A stretch of DNA of 64,000 nt from Veillonella sp. 3891 (GCF_003992315.1 NZ_RQVE01000004.1:110433-174432); one strand, 5' to 3'; shown: positions 25,536 to 34,730, numbered from the stretch's first letter. Notes: generated by a model not told the origin, from the letters alone. Translations and numbers: made by a program.

Positions 25536-28500
25536 ATGAGTGATTTTGACAAACACAAGGATCAGATTTGTAAACACAAAGGCTTGAAACAGGGGAATTA
25601 TTATATTGGGTTTGACATTGGTACCAACTCTGTGGGTTGGGCTGCCACCAATGAGAAGTATGAATTATTGAAATTCAAATCTCATAAAATATGGGGCTCC
25701 AGATTATTTAAAGGCGCAGAGACAGCTGCAGAAACTCGTATGAAACGGTCTCTTCGTCGTCGTTATAAACGCCGCAAATTCCGTTTACTCCTACTCGAAT
25801 CATTATTTGCTAAAGAAATTAACGAAGTAGATGATACATTTTTCATGCGCCTTCATGAGTCGAAATATCATTTAGAAGATAAGACGAATCCAGTGAAATA
25901 TACACTATTTATGGACAAAGATTATACAGATGTCGATTACTACAAGGAGTTTCCTACTATTTACCATTTGCGCCATCACTTGATGACAGAAGGCACGAAA
26001 GATATTCGCTTGTTATTCTTGGCTATTCATCATATCTTAAAACATCGGGGAAACTTTTTATATGGGAAAAAAGAATTTTCTCTAGATGGAGAGATTAATG
26101 AAGTCGTTCAAGCTACGTTATCAGAGTTAGGTTTTGGTTCTATTATAGAGAATAAGGGGATATTGGATTCAGTTGTTGTTTTATTGCTAGACAAAGGTAT
26201 TGTAAGACGTGATAAGGTAAAACAACTAGAATCGATGATTGCTAACGGGAAAAAACTTTCTAGTATTGATAAAAAACGGTTACAAGCATGGGCGAATTTA
26301 ATTGTGGGATTGAAAGCTAAGTTAGTAGAACTATTTACTGAAGTTGATGTAGATATTGTAGAACCTGATGAAAAAGAGCTTAGAATTATTAGTTTAGATG
26401 AATTGATTTATGATGATGTACGAAGTGCTTATGCAGAAGTATGGGGTGATCGGTTGGGCTTAGTAGATCAATGTAAAGTTTTGCATGATAGCATTATTCT
26501 TAGCGATATGGTAAAGCCAGGACAATCCTTATCAGAGGCAAAAATAGAAACATATGCTAAACATAAAAACGATTTAGCACTTTTAAAGGGAGTGTTAAAA
26601 CAAGATGAGAAACTATATGATGATATGTTTAAGGCTGATCTGAAAGAAGGCACAAATTATGTGAAATATATTAAGAAGGGAGTCATTGGAAAGACTACTA
26701 CAACAGAAAAATCCTTTTATAGCTATGTTGAAAAAGTATTAAAACAATTACCAGAATCATTAGAAATAGAAAAGATAAAGGAAGAGATAAAAGAAAAGAA
26801 TTTCTTACCACTTCAACGAATTAATAAAAATGGTGTAGTACCTTACCAATTACATAAAGAAGAATTAGTACGTATTCTAGACAAAGCAAAAACAAATTTC
26901 CCATTTTTAAGTGAAGTAGAAGATGGATTGACTGTAGCGGACAAAATTATTTCCATCTTGGAGTTTAAAATTCCTTATTATGTGGGTCCATTGAATCCTG
27001 CACATTCAATTGAGAATGGTGGGTATGCTTGGGTTGTTCGTAAGGAAGCGGGACAAGTATTGCCATGGAACTTTGAACAAAAAATTGATGTCCAAGCATC
27101 AGCGGTTAAATTTATTGAAAACTTAACTAATAAATGTACTTATTTAATTGACCAAGATGTGTTACCTAAATATTCCTTGCTCTATGCGGAGTTTTCTTTA
27201 TTGAATGAATTGAACAATATTCGTATCAATGGCAAACCATTACCAGTAGATGTTAAACAAGCATTTATACGAGATCACTTTATGTCTTTACAGGATACTA
27301 AAACAGCTACGAAAAAAGTGGTAGCAAAATATTTAGTAGATAATAACTATGTGTCACAATCTCCGGTTATTACGGGTATGGATCAACAGATTGCTACGAA
27401 ACTAACATCTCATAGAGATATGGCTCGTATCCTAGGTGAAAATTTTGATTATTCCATGGCAGAAGACATCATTCGCTATATTACTATCTTTGGTGAAAGT
27501 AAAGATATGTTACGACAAGTAATGAAAAACAACTATGGAGAACGACTTACAGAGGAACAAATCAAAAAATTAGGAAAGTTAAAATACGTTGGATGGGGAA
27601 GGTTGTCCAAGAGATTCTTGAGTGATATTAGGGGCATAAAAAAGAATGATGATGACTCTGAAGAAGGCACCATTATTGAACATATGCGACAAGGTCATGA
27701 AAACTTGATGCAATTGTTGAGTTCTTCCTATTCTTTTATTGAGAATGTACAAAAATACGTAAAAAATGTATTAGGAACAAAAGAAAAATCAGCTTTTGAA
27801 ATGCTAGAAGAATTATCCTTATCACCAATGGTAAAACGTAGTGTATGGCAAACATTGCGTATTCTTGATGAGCTTGTATCTATTCGTAAAGAACTACCAA
27901 AGAAAATATTTGTGGAAGTAACAAGAACTAATAAAGTAGATAAAAAACGAAATAAATCTAGAAAAGCAATTTTAGTCGATTTGTATAATCAAATCAAAAA
28001 TGATGATATAAATAGACTGCGCAATGAGCTAAATGTACTAAATGAGGCAGATTTAGATAGTAGGAAGTTATATCTTTATTTTACTCAGCTAGGTAGATGT
28101 ATGTATTCAGGGAAAAGGATTGATATACGTGATCTAGTTACAGGTCAATATGATAAAGATCATATATTTCCGAAAAGTAAAACTAAAGATGATAGTTTCG
28201 ATAATTTAGTGTTAGTTGATAAAACTATAAATATGCGTAAAACAGATAATTATCCTATTGATGAAACAATTCAAAAACAAAGTCGAGATTTTTGGAAGAT
28301 GTTATTGGATAAAGGGCTAATATCTCAAAAGAAATTTGAACGGTTAATCAGAATTGAACCTTTAACAAATGATGAATTAAATCAATTTATTAATCGTCAA
28401 ATCGTTTCTACTAGCCAATCTATTAAGGCCGTGACAACTTTATTACAACAACTGTATCCCAAAACAGAAATTGTATTTGTAAAAGCAGAAAATGTATCCG

Positions 28501-29675
28501 ATTTTAGACGAGATTATGGGTTCATTAAAGTGCGATCGGTGAATCACCATCATCATGCAAAAGATGCCTATTTAAATATCGTGGTAGGTAATGTATATCA
28601 CGAAAAGTTTACAAAAGACTTTCTTTCATTTGCAAAGAATAAAGGTGTAGATAGAACATATAATTTAACGAAAATGTATGATGAAAGAATTTTTAGTGGC
28701 AATAACAAAGATATGATTATCTGGGATCCAAAATACAGTATGGAAACCGTTACTGCAATGATGAAAAGTAATGATGTGAGAATTACAAGAAGAGCTGTTG
28801 CAGATAAAGGAAAATTATTCCGAAAAGAAGGCTTGAAAAAGGCTAATGTGGCAATTAAGTCATCAGATGATAAATATTTACCTATAAAAGAAACTGATTG
28901 CAGAGTGGAAGAACTTGGGAAATATGGAGGACGAAGTGATATTAAAATTGCTGAATATGTAGTTTTAAAAACAATTGATGAAAAAAATAAAGAGAAAATT
29001 GAAATTTTCCCGGTGCCCGTGTATTTGTTAAATCGAGATTTTTCAGATCAATCTATTTGTAATCTATTTGTTAAGTATTATAAAGGAAAGGTAGCTTTAA
29101 AAAGTATTCATGTTATATATAGAGGGCTATATAATGGAAGCTTAATTAATTTTGAGGGAAATAGACTTTTTTTGGGAGGAAGAACAAAAGATGAAGTATA
29201 TGTTGATCATGCGATTCCTTTATTACTTGATAATGATTTGAATATATATATAAAGTTATTAGAAAAAATTCAATTCAAAAAAGATAATAAAATTCTATTT
29301 GATATTAATAAAATAAAGACTACTTATCTAGATGAGTCTGTTAGTGTTACTTTAGAAAAGAATTTGGCTCTCTATAAAAAGTTTATGGAAAAATTGTCTG
29401 GTTCATTATTTAGGAAGATTCCTAAAGATAAGTTGAAACTTTTAAAGACAACTGGATATGAAGAATTTAAAAACTTATCTCTAGAAGATCAGGTATTTAC
29501 ATTAATGAAAATACTCAATTTAATTACTAACTTCACTGATAATCGAAATATAGATGGACTTAATATAAATATATCTAGAGGTACAATAGGTGTAAATTTA
29601 ACTAATAAAAGCAGTTTCAGTGTCATCACAACATCTATTACGGGTTTATATGAAAATGAAATTAAAATAAAATAG
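25536..29675 (+). CDS. cas9: CRISPR-associated endonuclease Cas9, type II-A
   Basis: RNA-guided DNA endonuclease, about 1379 residues, in the type II-A size range. Catalytic parts visible: RuvC-I YIGFDIGTNSVGWA (Asp27), arginine-rich bridge helix (MKRSLRRRYKRRKFR), RuvC-II KKIFVEVTR (Glu794), HNH motif YDKDHIFPKS (His876), RuvC-III NHHHHAKDAYLN (His1004-1007, Asp1010), then a C-terminal PAM-interacting region. All catalytic residues appear intact. ATG 25536 is chosen over ATG 25476 because GAAGGGAGAA lies just before it; this leaves about 22 residues before the RuvC-I strand, longer than in S. pyogenes Cas9 (Asp10). The last third of the gene is more AT-rich and richer in AGA codons than the rest. 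Confidence 0.97.
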   Translation: MSDFDKHKDQICKHKGLKQGNYYIGFDIGTNSVGWAATNEKYELLKFKSHKIWGSRLFKGAETAAETRMKRSLRRRYKRRKFRLLLLESLFAKEINEVDDTFFMRLHESKYHLEDKTNPVKYTLFMDKDYTDVDYYKEFPTIYHLRHHLMTEGTKDIRLLFLAIHHILKHRGNFLYGKKEFSLDGEINEVVQATLSELGFGSIIENKGILDSVVVLLLDKGIVRRDKVKQLESMIANGKKLSSIDKKRLQAWANLIVGLKAKLVELFTEVDVDIVEPDEKELRIISLDELIYDDVRSAYAEVWGDRLGLVDQCKVLHDSIILSDMVKPGQSLSEAKIETYAKHKNDLALLKGVLKQDEKLYDDMFKADLKEGTNYVKYIKKGVIGKTTTTEKSFYSYVEKVLKQLPESLEIEKIKEEIKEKNFLPLQRINKNGVVPYQLHKEELVRILDKAKTNFPFLSEVEDGLTVADKIISILEFKIPYYVGPLNPAHSIENGGYAWVVRKEAGQVLPWNFEQKIDVQASAVKFIENLTNKCTYLIDQDVLPKYSLLYAEFSLLNELNNIRINGKPLPVDVKQAFIRDHFMSLQDTKTATKKVVAKYLVDNNYVSQSPVITGMDQQIATKLTSHRDMARILGENFDYSMAEDIIRYITIFGESKDMLRQVMKNNYGERLTEEQIKKLGKLKYVGWGRLSKRFLSDIRGIKKNDDDSEEGTIIEHMRQGHENLMQLLSSSYSFIENVQKYVKNVLGTKEKSAFEMLEELSLSPMVKRSVWQTLRILDELVSIRKELPKKIFVEVTRTNKVDKKRNKSRKAILVDLYNQIKNDDINRLRNELNVLNEADLDSRKLYLYFTQLGRCMYSGKRIDIRDLVTGQYDKDHIFPKSKTKDDSFDNLVLVDKTINMRKTDNYPIDETIQKQSRDFWKMLLDKGLISQKKFERLIRIEPLTNDELNQFINRQIVSTSQSIKAVTTLLQQLYPKTEIVFVKAENVSDFRRDYGFIKVRSVNHHHHAKDAYLNIVVGNVYHEKFTKDFLSFAKNKGVDRTYNLTKMYDERIFSGNNKDMIIWDPKYSMETVTAMMKSNDVRITRRAVADKGKLFRKEGLKKANVAIKSSDDKYLPIKETDCRVEELGKYGGRSDIKIAEYVVLKTIDEKNKEKIEIFPVPVYLLNRDFSDQSICNLFVKYYKGKVALKSIHVIYRGLYNGSLINFEGNRLFLGGRTKDEVYVDHAIPLLLDNDLNIYIKLLEKIQFKKDNKILFDINKIKTTYLDESVSVTLEKNLALYKKFMEKLSGSLFRKIPKDKLKLLKTTGYEEFKNLSLEDQVFTLMKILNLITNFTDNRNIDGLNINISRGTIGVNLTNKSSFSVITTSITGLYENEIKIK

Positions 29676-29688
29676 AATAGGAGATATT

Positions 29689-30567
29689 ATGAGTTGGCGA
29701 ACGGTAGTTATAACTAAGCAATCTAAACTTGATTTTAAAATGAATTATATGATTGTTCGGCAGGGATTCGATGTGAAGAAAGTTTTTATTGATGAAATTT
29801 ATATGCTAATCATTGAATCTACAGCAGTTAGTTTGACTGCCGTTTTGCTGAATGCTTTAGTTAAAGCAAAAGTAAAAATTGTATTTTGTGATGAAAAGAG
29901 AAACCCTAGTAGTGAAGTGATGCCTTTGTATGGTTCTCATAATGCGAGTAAAAAGTGCCGGTTACAGGTGAGTTGGGACAGTGAAATCAAAGGGCTGGTT
30001 TGGAGTAAAATTATTGCTGAAAAGATTAACAATCAAGCACGGATACTTGAAAAATATGGACATCAAGAAGAAAGTGAGTTGTTGCAATCCTATCGAGATG
30101 AAGTACGAATTAATGATATGACACAACGGGAAGGCCATGCAGCTAAAGTATACTTTAATAGCTTGTTTGGAAATACTTTCACAAGGGAGCAAGAAAATCC
30201 AATTAATGCGGGGTTAGATTACGGGTATAGTATACTTCTTTCTGCGGTGAATCGTGAAATTGTTAAGAATGGATTTATCACGCAATTAGGTATCAATCAT
30301 CGAAATCAATTTAATCTATACAATCTAGGATCAGACCTGGTGGAGGCGTTGCGTGTGTTTGTAGATCATAAGGTGATTAGTCTTGAGGTACAGGAGTTTG
30401 GGAAAGATGAAAAAATCAGCTTAGTCCAGCTCCTATCATTAGTTGTAGATATAGATGGATACCGATTTTTATTAAAGGATGCCATCGGCATTTATTGTAA
30501 AAGCGTATTAGATGCATTGACGTACCAAGATCCTGGGTTAGTTAGGTTTATAGAATATGAGTTATAG
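29689..30567 (+). CDS. cas1: CRISPR integrase Cas1, type II
   Basis: Metal-dependent integrase subunit of the Cas1-Cas2 spacer acquisition complex. The 292 residues have an N-terminal beta domain and the alpha-helical catalytic domain with Glu in DMTQREGHAAKVYF, then LGINHRNQFNLYNLGSDLVEAL holding the active-site His and Glu. Sequence and length fit the type II subgroup. The stop overlaps the cas2 start by 11 bases. Confidence 0.96.
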   Translation: MSWRTVVITKQSKLDFKMNYMIVRQGFDVKKVFIDEIYMLIIESTAVSLTAVLLNALVKAKVKIVFCDEKRNPSSEVMPLYGSHNASKKCRLQVSWDSEIKGLVWSKIIAEKINNQARILEKYGHQEESELLQSYRDEVRINDMTQREGHAAKVYFNSLFGNTFTREQENPINAGLDYGYSILLSAVNREIVKNGFITQLGINHRNQFNLYNLGSDLVEALRVFVDHKVISLEVQEFGKDEKISLVQLLSLVVDIDGYRFLLKDAIGIYCKSVLDALTYQDPGLVRFIEYEL

Positions 30568-30877
30568 ATTTATGAGAGTATTCGTAATGTTTGATTTACC
30601 AACAGATACATCGGTTCACAGAAAGGCCTATCGCGATTTTAGAAAATTTTTGTTAGTTAATGGGTTTATTATGTTACAAGAATCGGTGTATGTAAAGTTG
30701 GTATTAAATGGAACCAGTGTTAGATTGTTGGAAAAGCAACTGCGAGAACATAAACCGGCGGATGGAAACATTTGCTTATTAACTGTGACTGAAAAGCAAT
30801 ATTCAAAAATGGAAATATTGACGGGAGAGGTGCAGTCGGAAGTCCTAGATACAACAGAGAGAGTGATTGTACTGTGA
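30557..30877 (+). CDS. cas2: CRISPR-associated Cas2
   Basis: A 106-residue ferredoxin-fold protein that forms the core of the Cas1-Cas2 complex. It begins MSYRFMRVFVMFDLPTDT, the usual type II Cas2 start with the strand-end Asp. The ATG at 30557 overlaps cas1 by 11 bases; an ATG at 30572 is also possible, but the MSYR form matches the family. It overlaps csn2 by four bases. Confidence 0.95.
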   Translation: MSYRFMRVFVMFDLPTDTSVHRKAYRDFRKFLLVNGFIMLQESVYVKLVLNGTSVRLLEKQLREHKPADGNICLLTVTEKQYSKMEILTGEVQSEVLDTTERVIVL

Positions 30878-31548
30878 AACTTTTTTATCAAGACTCAACG
30901 ATAGAGATTAACTTGGATACTACTAAAATTAATTGCCTGTGTATAGAAAAACATAGTATATTTCGCCATATGATTTTAGAATTGTATGAACAATATAGTG
31001 GTGGTGAAGGGCCTTGGATTTATAATGTGAATGCCAAAGGAGTAGCCATTGATAAGTCACTTCATGTCATCATGAACCCCATCCAGGTAGATGTGAATAG
31101 TAAAACAATACTAACAAAGTTAACGGCCAATTTGGTGAAAGAAAGTAATTTAATGATGGAAGAGTTACATGAAACGGTGTCCAGATTACATCAATTTTAC
31201 TATCAACTGGAATTTGGATCATCGATTGATATCGAGCATAAGGAAGAAATCGTTGCTGCGGATATCATCAAGTTAGGAGCTTTTAAAATACCTGAAAATG
31301 ATGCGGATCCAGTGGACCGTTTAGTAGACTATATCAATATAGTTCATGAACTATTAAATCCAGATCTATTTGTGATTGCAAATATAGAGATGTATTTAGA
31401 CGTGGAAGAATTACATGCATTTTTTACGACTATGTTAGCGAAACAGCTATGCGTTTTATGTATATCTTCTGGGGTACATGGACTAGATGATATTGATAAA
31501 TCTTTTATTAATGGGTATACTTTAGATAGCGACTTTTGTTTGATATAA
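30874..31548 (+). CDS. csn2: CRISPR-associated Csn2
   Basis: A 224-residue Csn2 protein, the marker of subtype II-A. Csn2 forms a tetrameric ring around double-stranded DNA ends and is needed for spacer acquisition. The FRHMILELYEQYSGGEGPWIYN and MNPIQVDVNSKTILTKL segments fit the family. It is close in length to the short Csn2 (about 220 residues). Start GTG at 30874, overlapping the cas2 stop in a GTGA arrangement. Confidence 0.92.
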   Translation: MKLFYQDSTIEINLDTTKINCLCIEKHSIFRHMILELYEQYSGGEGPWIYNVNAKGVAIDKSLHVIMNPIQVDVNSKTILTKLTANLVKESNLMMEELHETVSRLHQFYYQLEFGSSIDIEHKEEIVAADIIKLGAFKIPENDADPVDRLVDYINIVHELLNPDLFVIANIEMYLDVEELHAFFTTMLAKQLCVLCISSGVHGLDDIDKSFINGYTLDSDFCLI

Positions 31549-31614
31549 CAGCGTTTACAGAATCACACTTGGTGGTGACTGGACAAGCTTTGGAATCCCA
31601 AACTCGTATTTGGG
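31549..31614 (+). promoter_or_regulatory. CRISPR leader
   Basis: Only 66 bases separate the csn2 stop from repeat 1. The 3' end (31608-31614) is ATTTGGG, one base from the ATTTGAG leader-anchoring sequence known in streptococcal type II-A systems, and it abuts the repeat. A hairpin CCCAAA-CTCGTA-TTTGGG (31597-31614) and a 16-nt inverted copy of the repeat core (31554-31569) are also present. No clear promoter boxes are seen inside it, so the array may be read from the cas operon. Confidence 0.7.
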
Positions 31615-33631
31615 GTTTGAGAGTAGTGTGATTCCGTAAATGACTCAAACCGTGCGATTGCACGTGGTATCACTGATTACGTTTGAGAGTAGTGTGATTC
31701 CGTAAATGACTCAAACATTATGCCCCACACGTGCCATTGCTGCTTTGTTTGAGAGTAGTGTGATTCCGTAAATGACTCAAACCCCATTTTTTGCCCATTT
31801 CTTATATATTAAGTTTGAGAGTAGTGTGATTCCGTAAATGACTCAAACTTTCAAAACTTTATTTACAAAATGGTGGTCGTTTGAGAGTAGTGTGATTCCG
31901 TAAATGACTCAAACTACCCACCTGAGGTAGAACCTAAGAAACGTGTTTGAGAGTAGTGTGATTCCGTAAATGACTCAAACTGAAGAAATGGAACAATTGC
32001 GTGAGGTTGCGTTTGAGAGTAGTGTGATTCCGTAAATGACTCAAACAAATGCTACCGTGGGTAATTCTGGAAGTTGGTTTGAGAGTAGTGTGATTCCGTA
32101 AATGACTCAAACTAGATCATACTTTCAACATAAGCCGGGGGTGTTTGAGAGTAGTGTGATTCCGTAAATGACTCAAACCACGGTTTTCATACTCCACCAC
32201 ATTAGATGGTTTGAGAGTAGTGTGATTCCGTAAATGACTCAAACTAAAGAACAGTACAAAATAAGAAAAGCAGCGTTTGAGAGTAGTGTGATTCCGTAAA
32301 TGACTCAAACGGTTCGACTCTTTATCTTTGTATCGTTCATGTTTGAGAGTAGTGTGATTCCGTAAATGACTCAAACTTGTGACATATAATGCGCACGAAC
32401 TTGGCCGTTTGAGAGTAGTGTGATTCCGTAAATGACTCAAACCTAAAGAAGAATCTAAAGGTAAGAAGAAAAGTTTGAGAGTAGTGTGATTCCGTAAATG
32501 ACTCAAACGAACCGTGAGGAACAAATTGAATAATTTACGTTTGAGAGTAGTGTGATTCCGTAAATGACTCAAACAGACGTGTGAGACATATCTATTTTTA
32601 CCGTGTTTGAGAGTAGTGTGATTCCGTAAATGACTCAAACATATATGCAGCTAGTGAAGTCTTTCCTCCTGTTTGAGAGTAGTGTGATTCCGTAAATGAC
32701 TCAAACGAATCTAAATGATCTCTATACATCTTTACTGTTTGAGAGTAGTGTGATTCCGTAAATGACTCAAACTAAACTCCTCTATGCAAGCAATATTTTC
32801 AGGTTTGAGAGTAGTGTGATTCCGTAAATGACTCAAACGATGTTAGAGGAAAACACGAGACGAACCGCGTTTGAGAGTAGTGTGATTTCGTAAATGACTC
32901 AAACATGTTGACCTAGTAGAAGGTAAGAAAAAACGTTTGAGAGTAGTGTGATTCCGTAAATGACTCAAACTTGATTTGGATACATTAGTTATGCCAAATG
33001 AGTTTGAGAGTAGTGTGATTCCGTAAATGACTCAAACATATGATTGTGCATACACTTGTTATGGAAAGTTTGAGAGTAGTGTGATTCCGTAAATGACTCA
33101 AACAGAAGGTAGTTTTACATACCCCTAATGATGGTTTGAGAGTAGTGTGATTCTGTAAATGACTCAAACCAGGTTATACTCTCAAACCTCCTACCCCAGG
33201 TTTGAGAGTAGTGTGATTCTGTAAATGACTCAAACAGAACGTCCTAACTTGCCGTGAGGATGTTGGTTTGAGAGTAGTGTGATTCTATAAATGACTCAAA
33301 CTCTGCCACTATCACCCAATCTGCGTGACAGGTTTGAGAGTAGTGTGATTCTGTATATGATTCAAACATACTGATCCATCCGCCCTACGGTATGTTGGTT
33401 TGAGAGTAGTGTGATTCTGTAAATGACTTAAACTTCGGAGAGGCTTTTGGGGGGTTAATTATCGTTTGAGAGTAGTGTGATTCTGTAAATGGCTCAAACA
33501 GGTCAAAATTCGCTATTTTTTTAGGTAATGTTTGAGAGTAGTGTGACTCTGTGAATGACTCAAACAACATAATGCAGTGGATCCGAACACTTTGGGTTTG
33601 AAAGTAGTATGATTCTAAATATATCTCATAT
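31615..33631 (+). CRISPR. Type II-A CRISPR array, 31 repeats and 30 spacers
   Basis: 36-base repeats beginning GTTTGAGAGTAGTGTGATTC and ending GTAAATGACTCAAAC occur every 66 bases from 31615, with 30-base spacers (one of 31, at 32971-33001). Repeats 1-19 and 21-23 look identical; repeat 20 (32869) has one change; from 33134 on all carry TTCTG-type changes and later ones gather further mutations. The last unit (33596) keeps only about the first 20 bases. Decay at this end and proximity to csn2 at the other place the leader at 31549-31614, so the array is read on the + strand. Spacers show no obvious duplicates by eye; their targets are unknown. Confidence 0.98.
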
Positions 33632-33637
33632 GAGATA
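33622..33637. repeat. Palindrome at the end of the array
   Basis: TATCTCATATGAGATA is a perfect 16-base palindrome where the truncated last repeat ends, about 70 bases before the next gene. It could be an operator for that gene or a weak hairpin. Confidence 0.5.
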
Positions 33638-33675
33638 ATTACCAAGTATATTAAGATATTTGAACTTAATTGTTT

Positions 33676-33681
33676 TATAAT
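33676..33681 (+). promoter_or_regulatory. Possible -10 box after the array
   Basis: TATAAT at 33676-33681, 29 bases before the next start codon; no good -35. Confidence 0.4.
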
Positions 33682-33709
33682 TTTATCATTTAAACGAAGG
33701 AGGCCCTCC

Positions 33710-34111
33710 ATGGCTAAATACGAATGGTGTACTGATGAATACCTAGAAAAGAAAAAAGAATGTTTTGATGCTTGTTTAAGTAAAGAATTTTTACAAGACT
33801 TGCAGGAATTGGTGCGTGAACATTATGATTTCGATGATGACTATCGCATTGGTAACTGGGACTTTATGGATGAAGATACTGTGGGTGTATACCGATTTGT
33901 CGAGACTTTAGCTGAAAAACATGGTGTTCAGGAACTGATTACCTTTTTAGACTCATTGGATTGGTGTGAGTATGATCTTGCAATGGATACCATGTTTGTT
34001 ACCTATGGTAGAATGTTTCATTTGTTTACGCCAAAACGGCGCTATAGAAATCTATTTAAAGCAAAAGCTTTACATTATAAAGCTTGGATGCGAGAATTGA
34101 GGAAAAAATAA
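33710..34111 (+). CDS. Hypothetical protein, acidic and aromatic
   Basis: A 133-residue protein I do not recognise. It is rich in Asp, Glu, Tyr, Trp and Phe (for example REHYDFDDDYRIGNWDFMDED), with a basic C-terminal tail (TPKRRYRNLFKAKALHYKAW, then RELRKK). No signal peptide or membrane segment is visible. The ribosome-binding site GAAGGAGG is excellent. It ends one base before the metallophosphoesterase gene, so the two are probably translated from one message. Confidence 0.75.
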   Translation: MAKYEWCTDEYLEKKKECFDACLSKEFLQDLQELVREHYDFDDDYRIGNWDFMDEDTVGVYRFVETLAEKHGVQELITFLDSLDWCEYDLAMDTMFVTYGRMFHLFTPKRRYRNLFKAKALHYKAWMRELRKK

Positions 34112-34112
34112 A

Positions 34113-34637
34113 ATGATTTACTTTACCAGCGATTTGCATTTCGGTCATGAAAATGTGATTCGCTTTAATAATCGTCCTTTCAGAGATGAAAGGGAGATGT
34201 CAAGGGTTCTGATTACGAACTACAATAGTATTGTAAGGCCTGATGATACAGTGTATTTATTGGGCGATCTAGCTTATAAAATTGGAGCGGATCAAGCGAA
34301 TGCATACTTTCAACAGCTAAATGGACGAAAGATTTTAATCATAGGAAATCATGATCGCTATGAGGAGTATGATCAATCATTGTTTGAGGAGATTACGCAT
34401 TATACATACCTTCGTACAGAGGGTGTGAGCTTGGCACTCATGCATTATCCTATTTTGGACTGGCAAGGTGGTCGTAATAAAGGTGGTCTCATGTTGCATG
34501 GACATATGCATAACACACCGGAGTATAATGCAGAGAATCGAGCCAATGGCATTCGACGATATGACGTGGGCGTTGATGCGAACTATTACTTTCCTGTGTC
34601 ATTGACGTATATTAAACAGTTTTTTGGAATTGAATAA
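34113..34637 (+). CDS. Metallophosphoesterase, calcineurin-like
   Basis: A 174-residue phosphoesterase with all dimetal-site motifs: SDLHFGHENV (D-x-H), GDLAY, GNHD, the LMHYPI histidine and HGHMH. It resembles the small bacterial phosphoesterases annotated as YfcE/YjgX-like or phage-type calcineurin proteins. The substrate is unknown. It is paired with the hypothetical gene just upstream and followed by two hairpin terminators. Confidence 0.87.
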   Translation: MIYFTSDLHFGHENVIRFNNRPFRDEREMSRVLITNYNSIVRPDDTVYLLGDLAYKIGADQANAYFQQLNGRKILIIGNHDRYEEYDQSLFEEITHYTYLRTEGVSLALMHYPILDWQGGRNKGGLMLHGHMHNTPEYNAENRANGIRRYDVGVDANYYFPVSLTYIKQFFGIE

Positions 34638-34647
34638 GGGAGTGGAG

Positions 34648-34681
34648 AGATTAGACTGGCTAGATTGGTCTAATCTTTTTT
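34648..34681 (+). terminator. Terminator after the metallophosphoesterase gene
   Basis: AGATTAGAC pairs with GTCTAATCT around a 10-base loop, followed by TTTTTT. Confidence 0.85.
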
Positions 34682-34690
34682 ATATAGTAT

Positions 34691-34730
34691 AGAATGATAA
34701 ACTTGGCACCGTCTTTTTATCATTCTTTTT
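34691..34730 (+). terminator. Second terminator hairpin before secA
   Basis: AGAATGATAA pairs perfectly with TTATCATTCT, followed by TTTTT. The end of its T-run overlaps the -35 box of the secA promoter. Confidence 0.7.

Noticed and set aside
32443..32964. Similarity between two spacers (at 32443 and 32905) sharing AAGGTAAGAA
   Set aside because: Ten shared A-rich bases can arise by chance among 30 spacers; the rest of the two spacers differ.
32117..33711. Minus-strand ORFs across the CRISPR array with repeated SHLRNHTTLK-like peptides
   Set aside because: They are translations of the repeats, whose 66-base period keeps one frame open; no ribosome-binding site or function.
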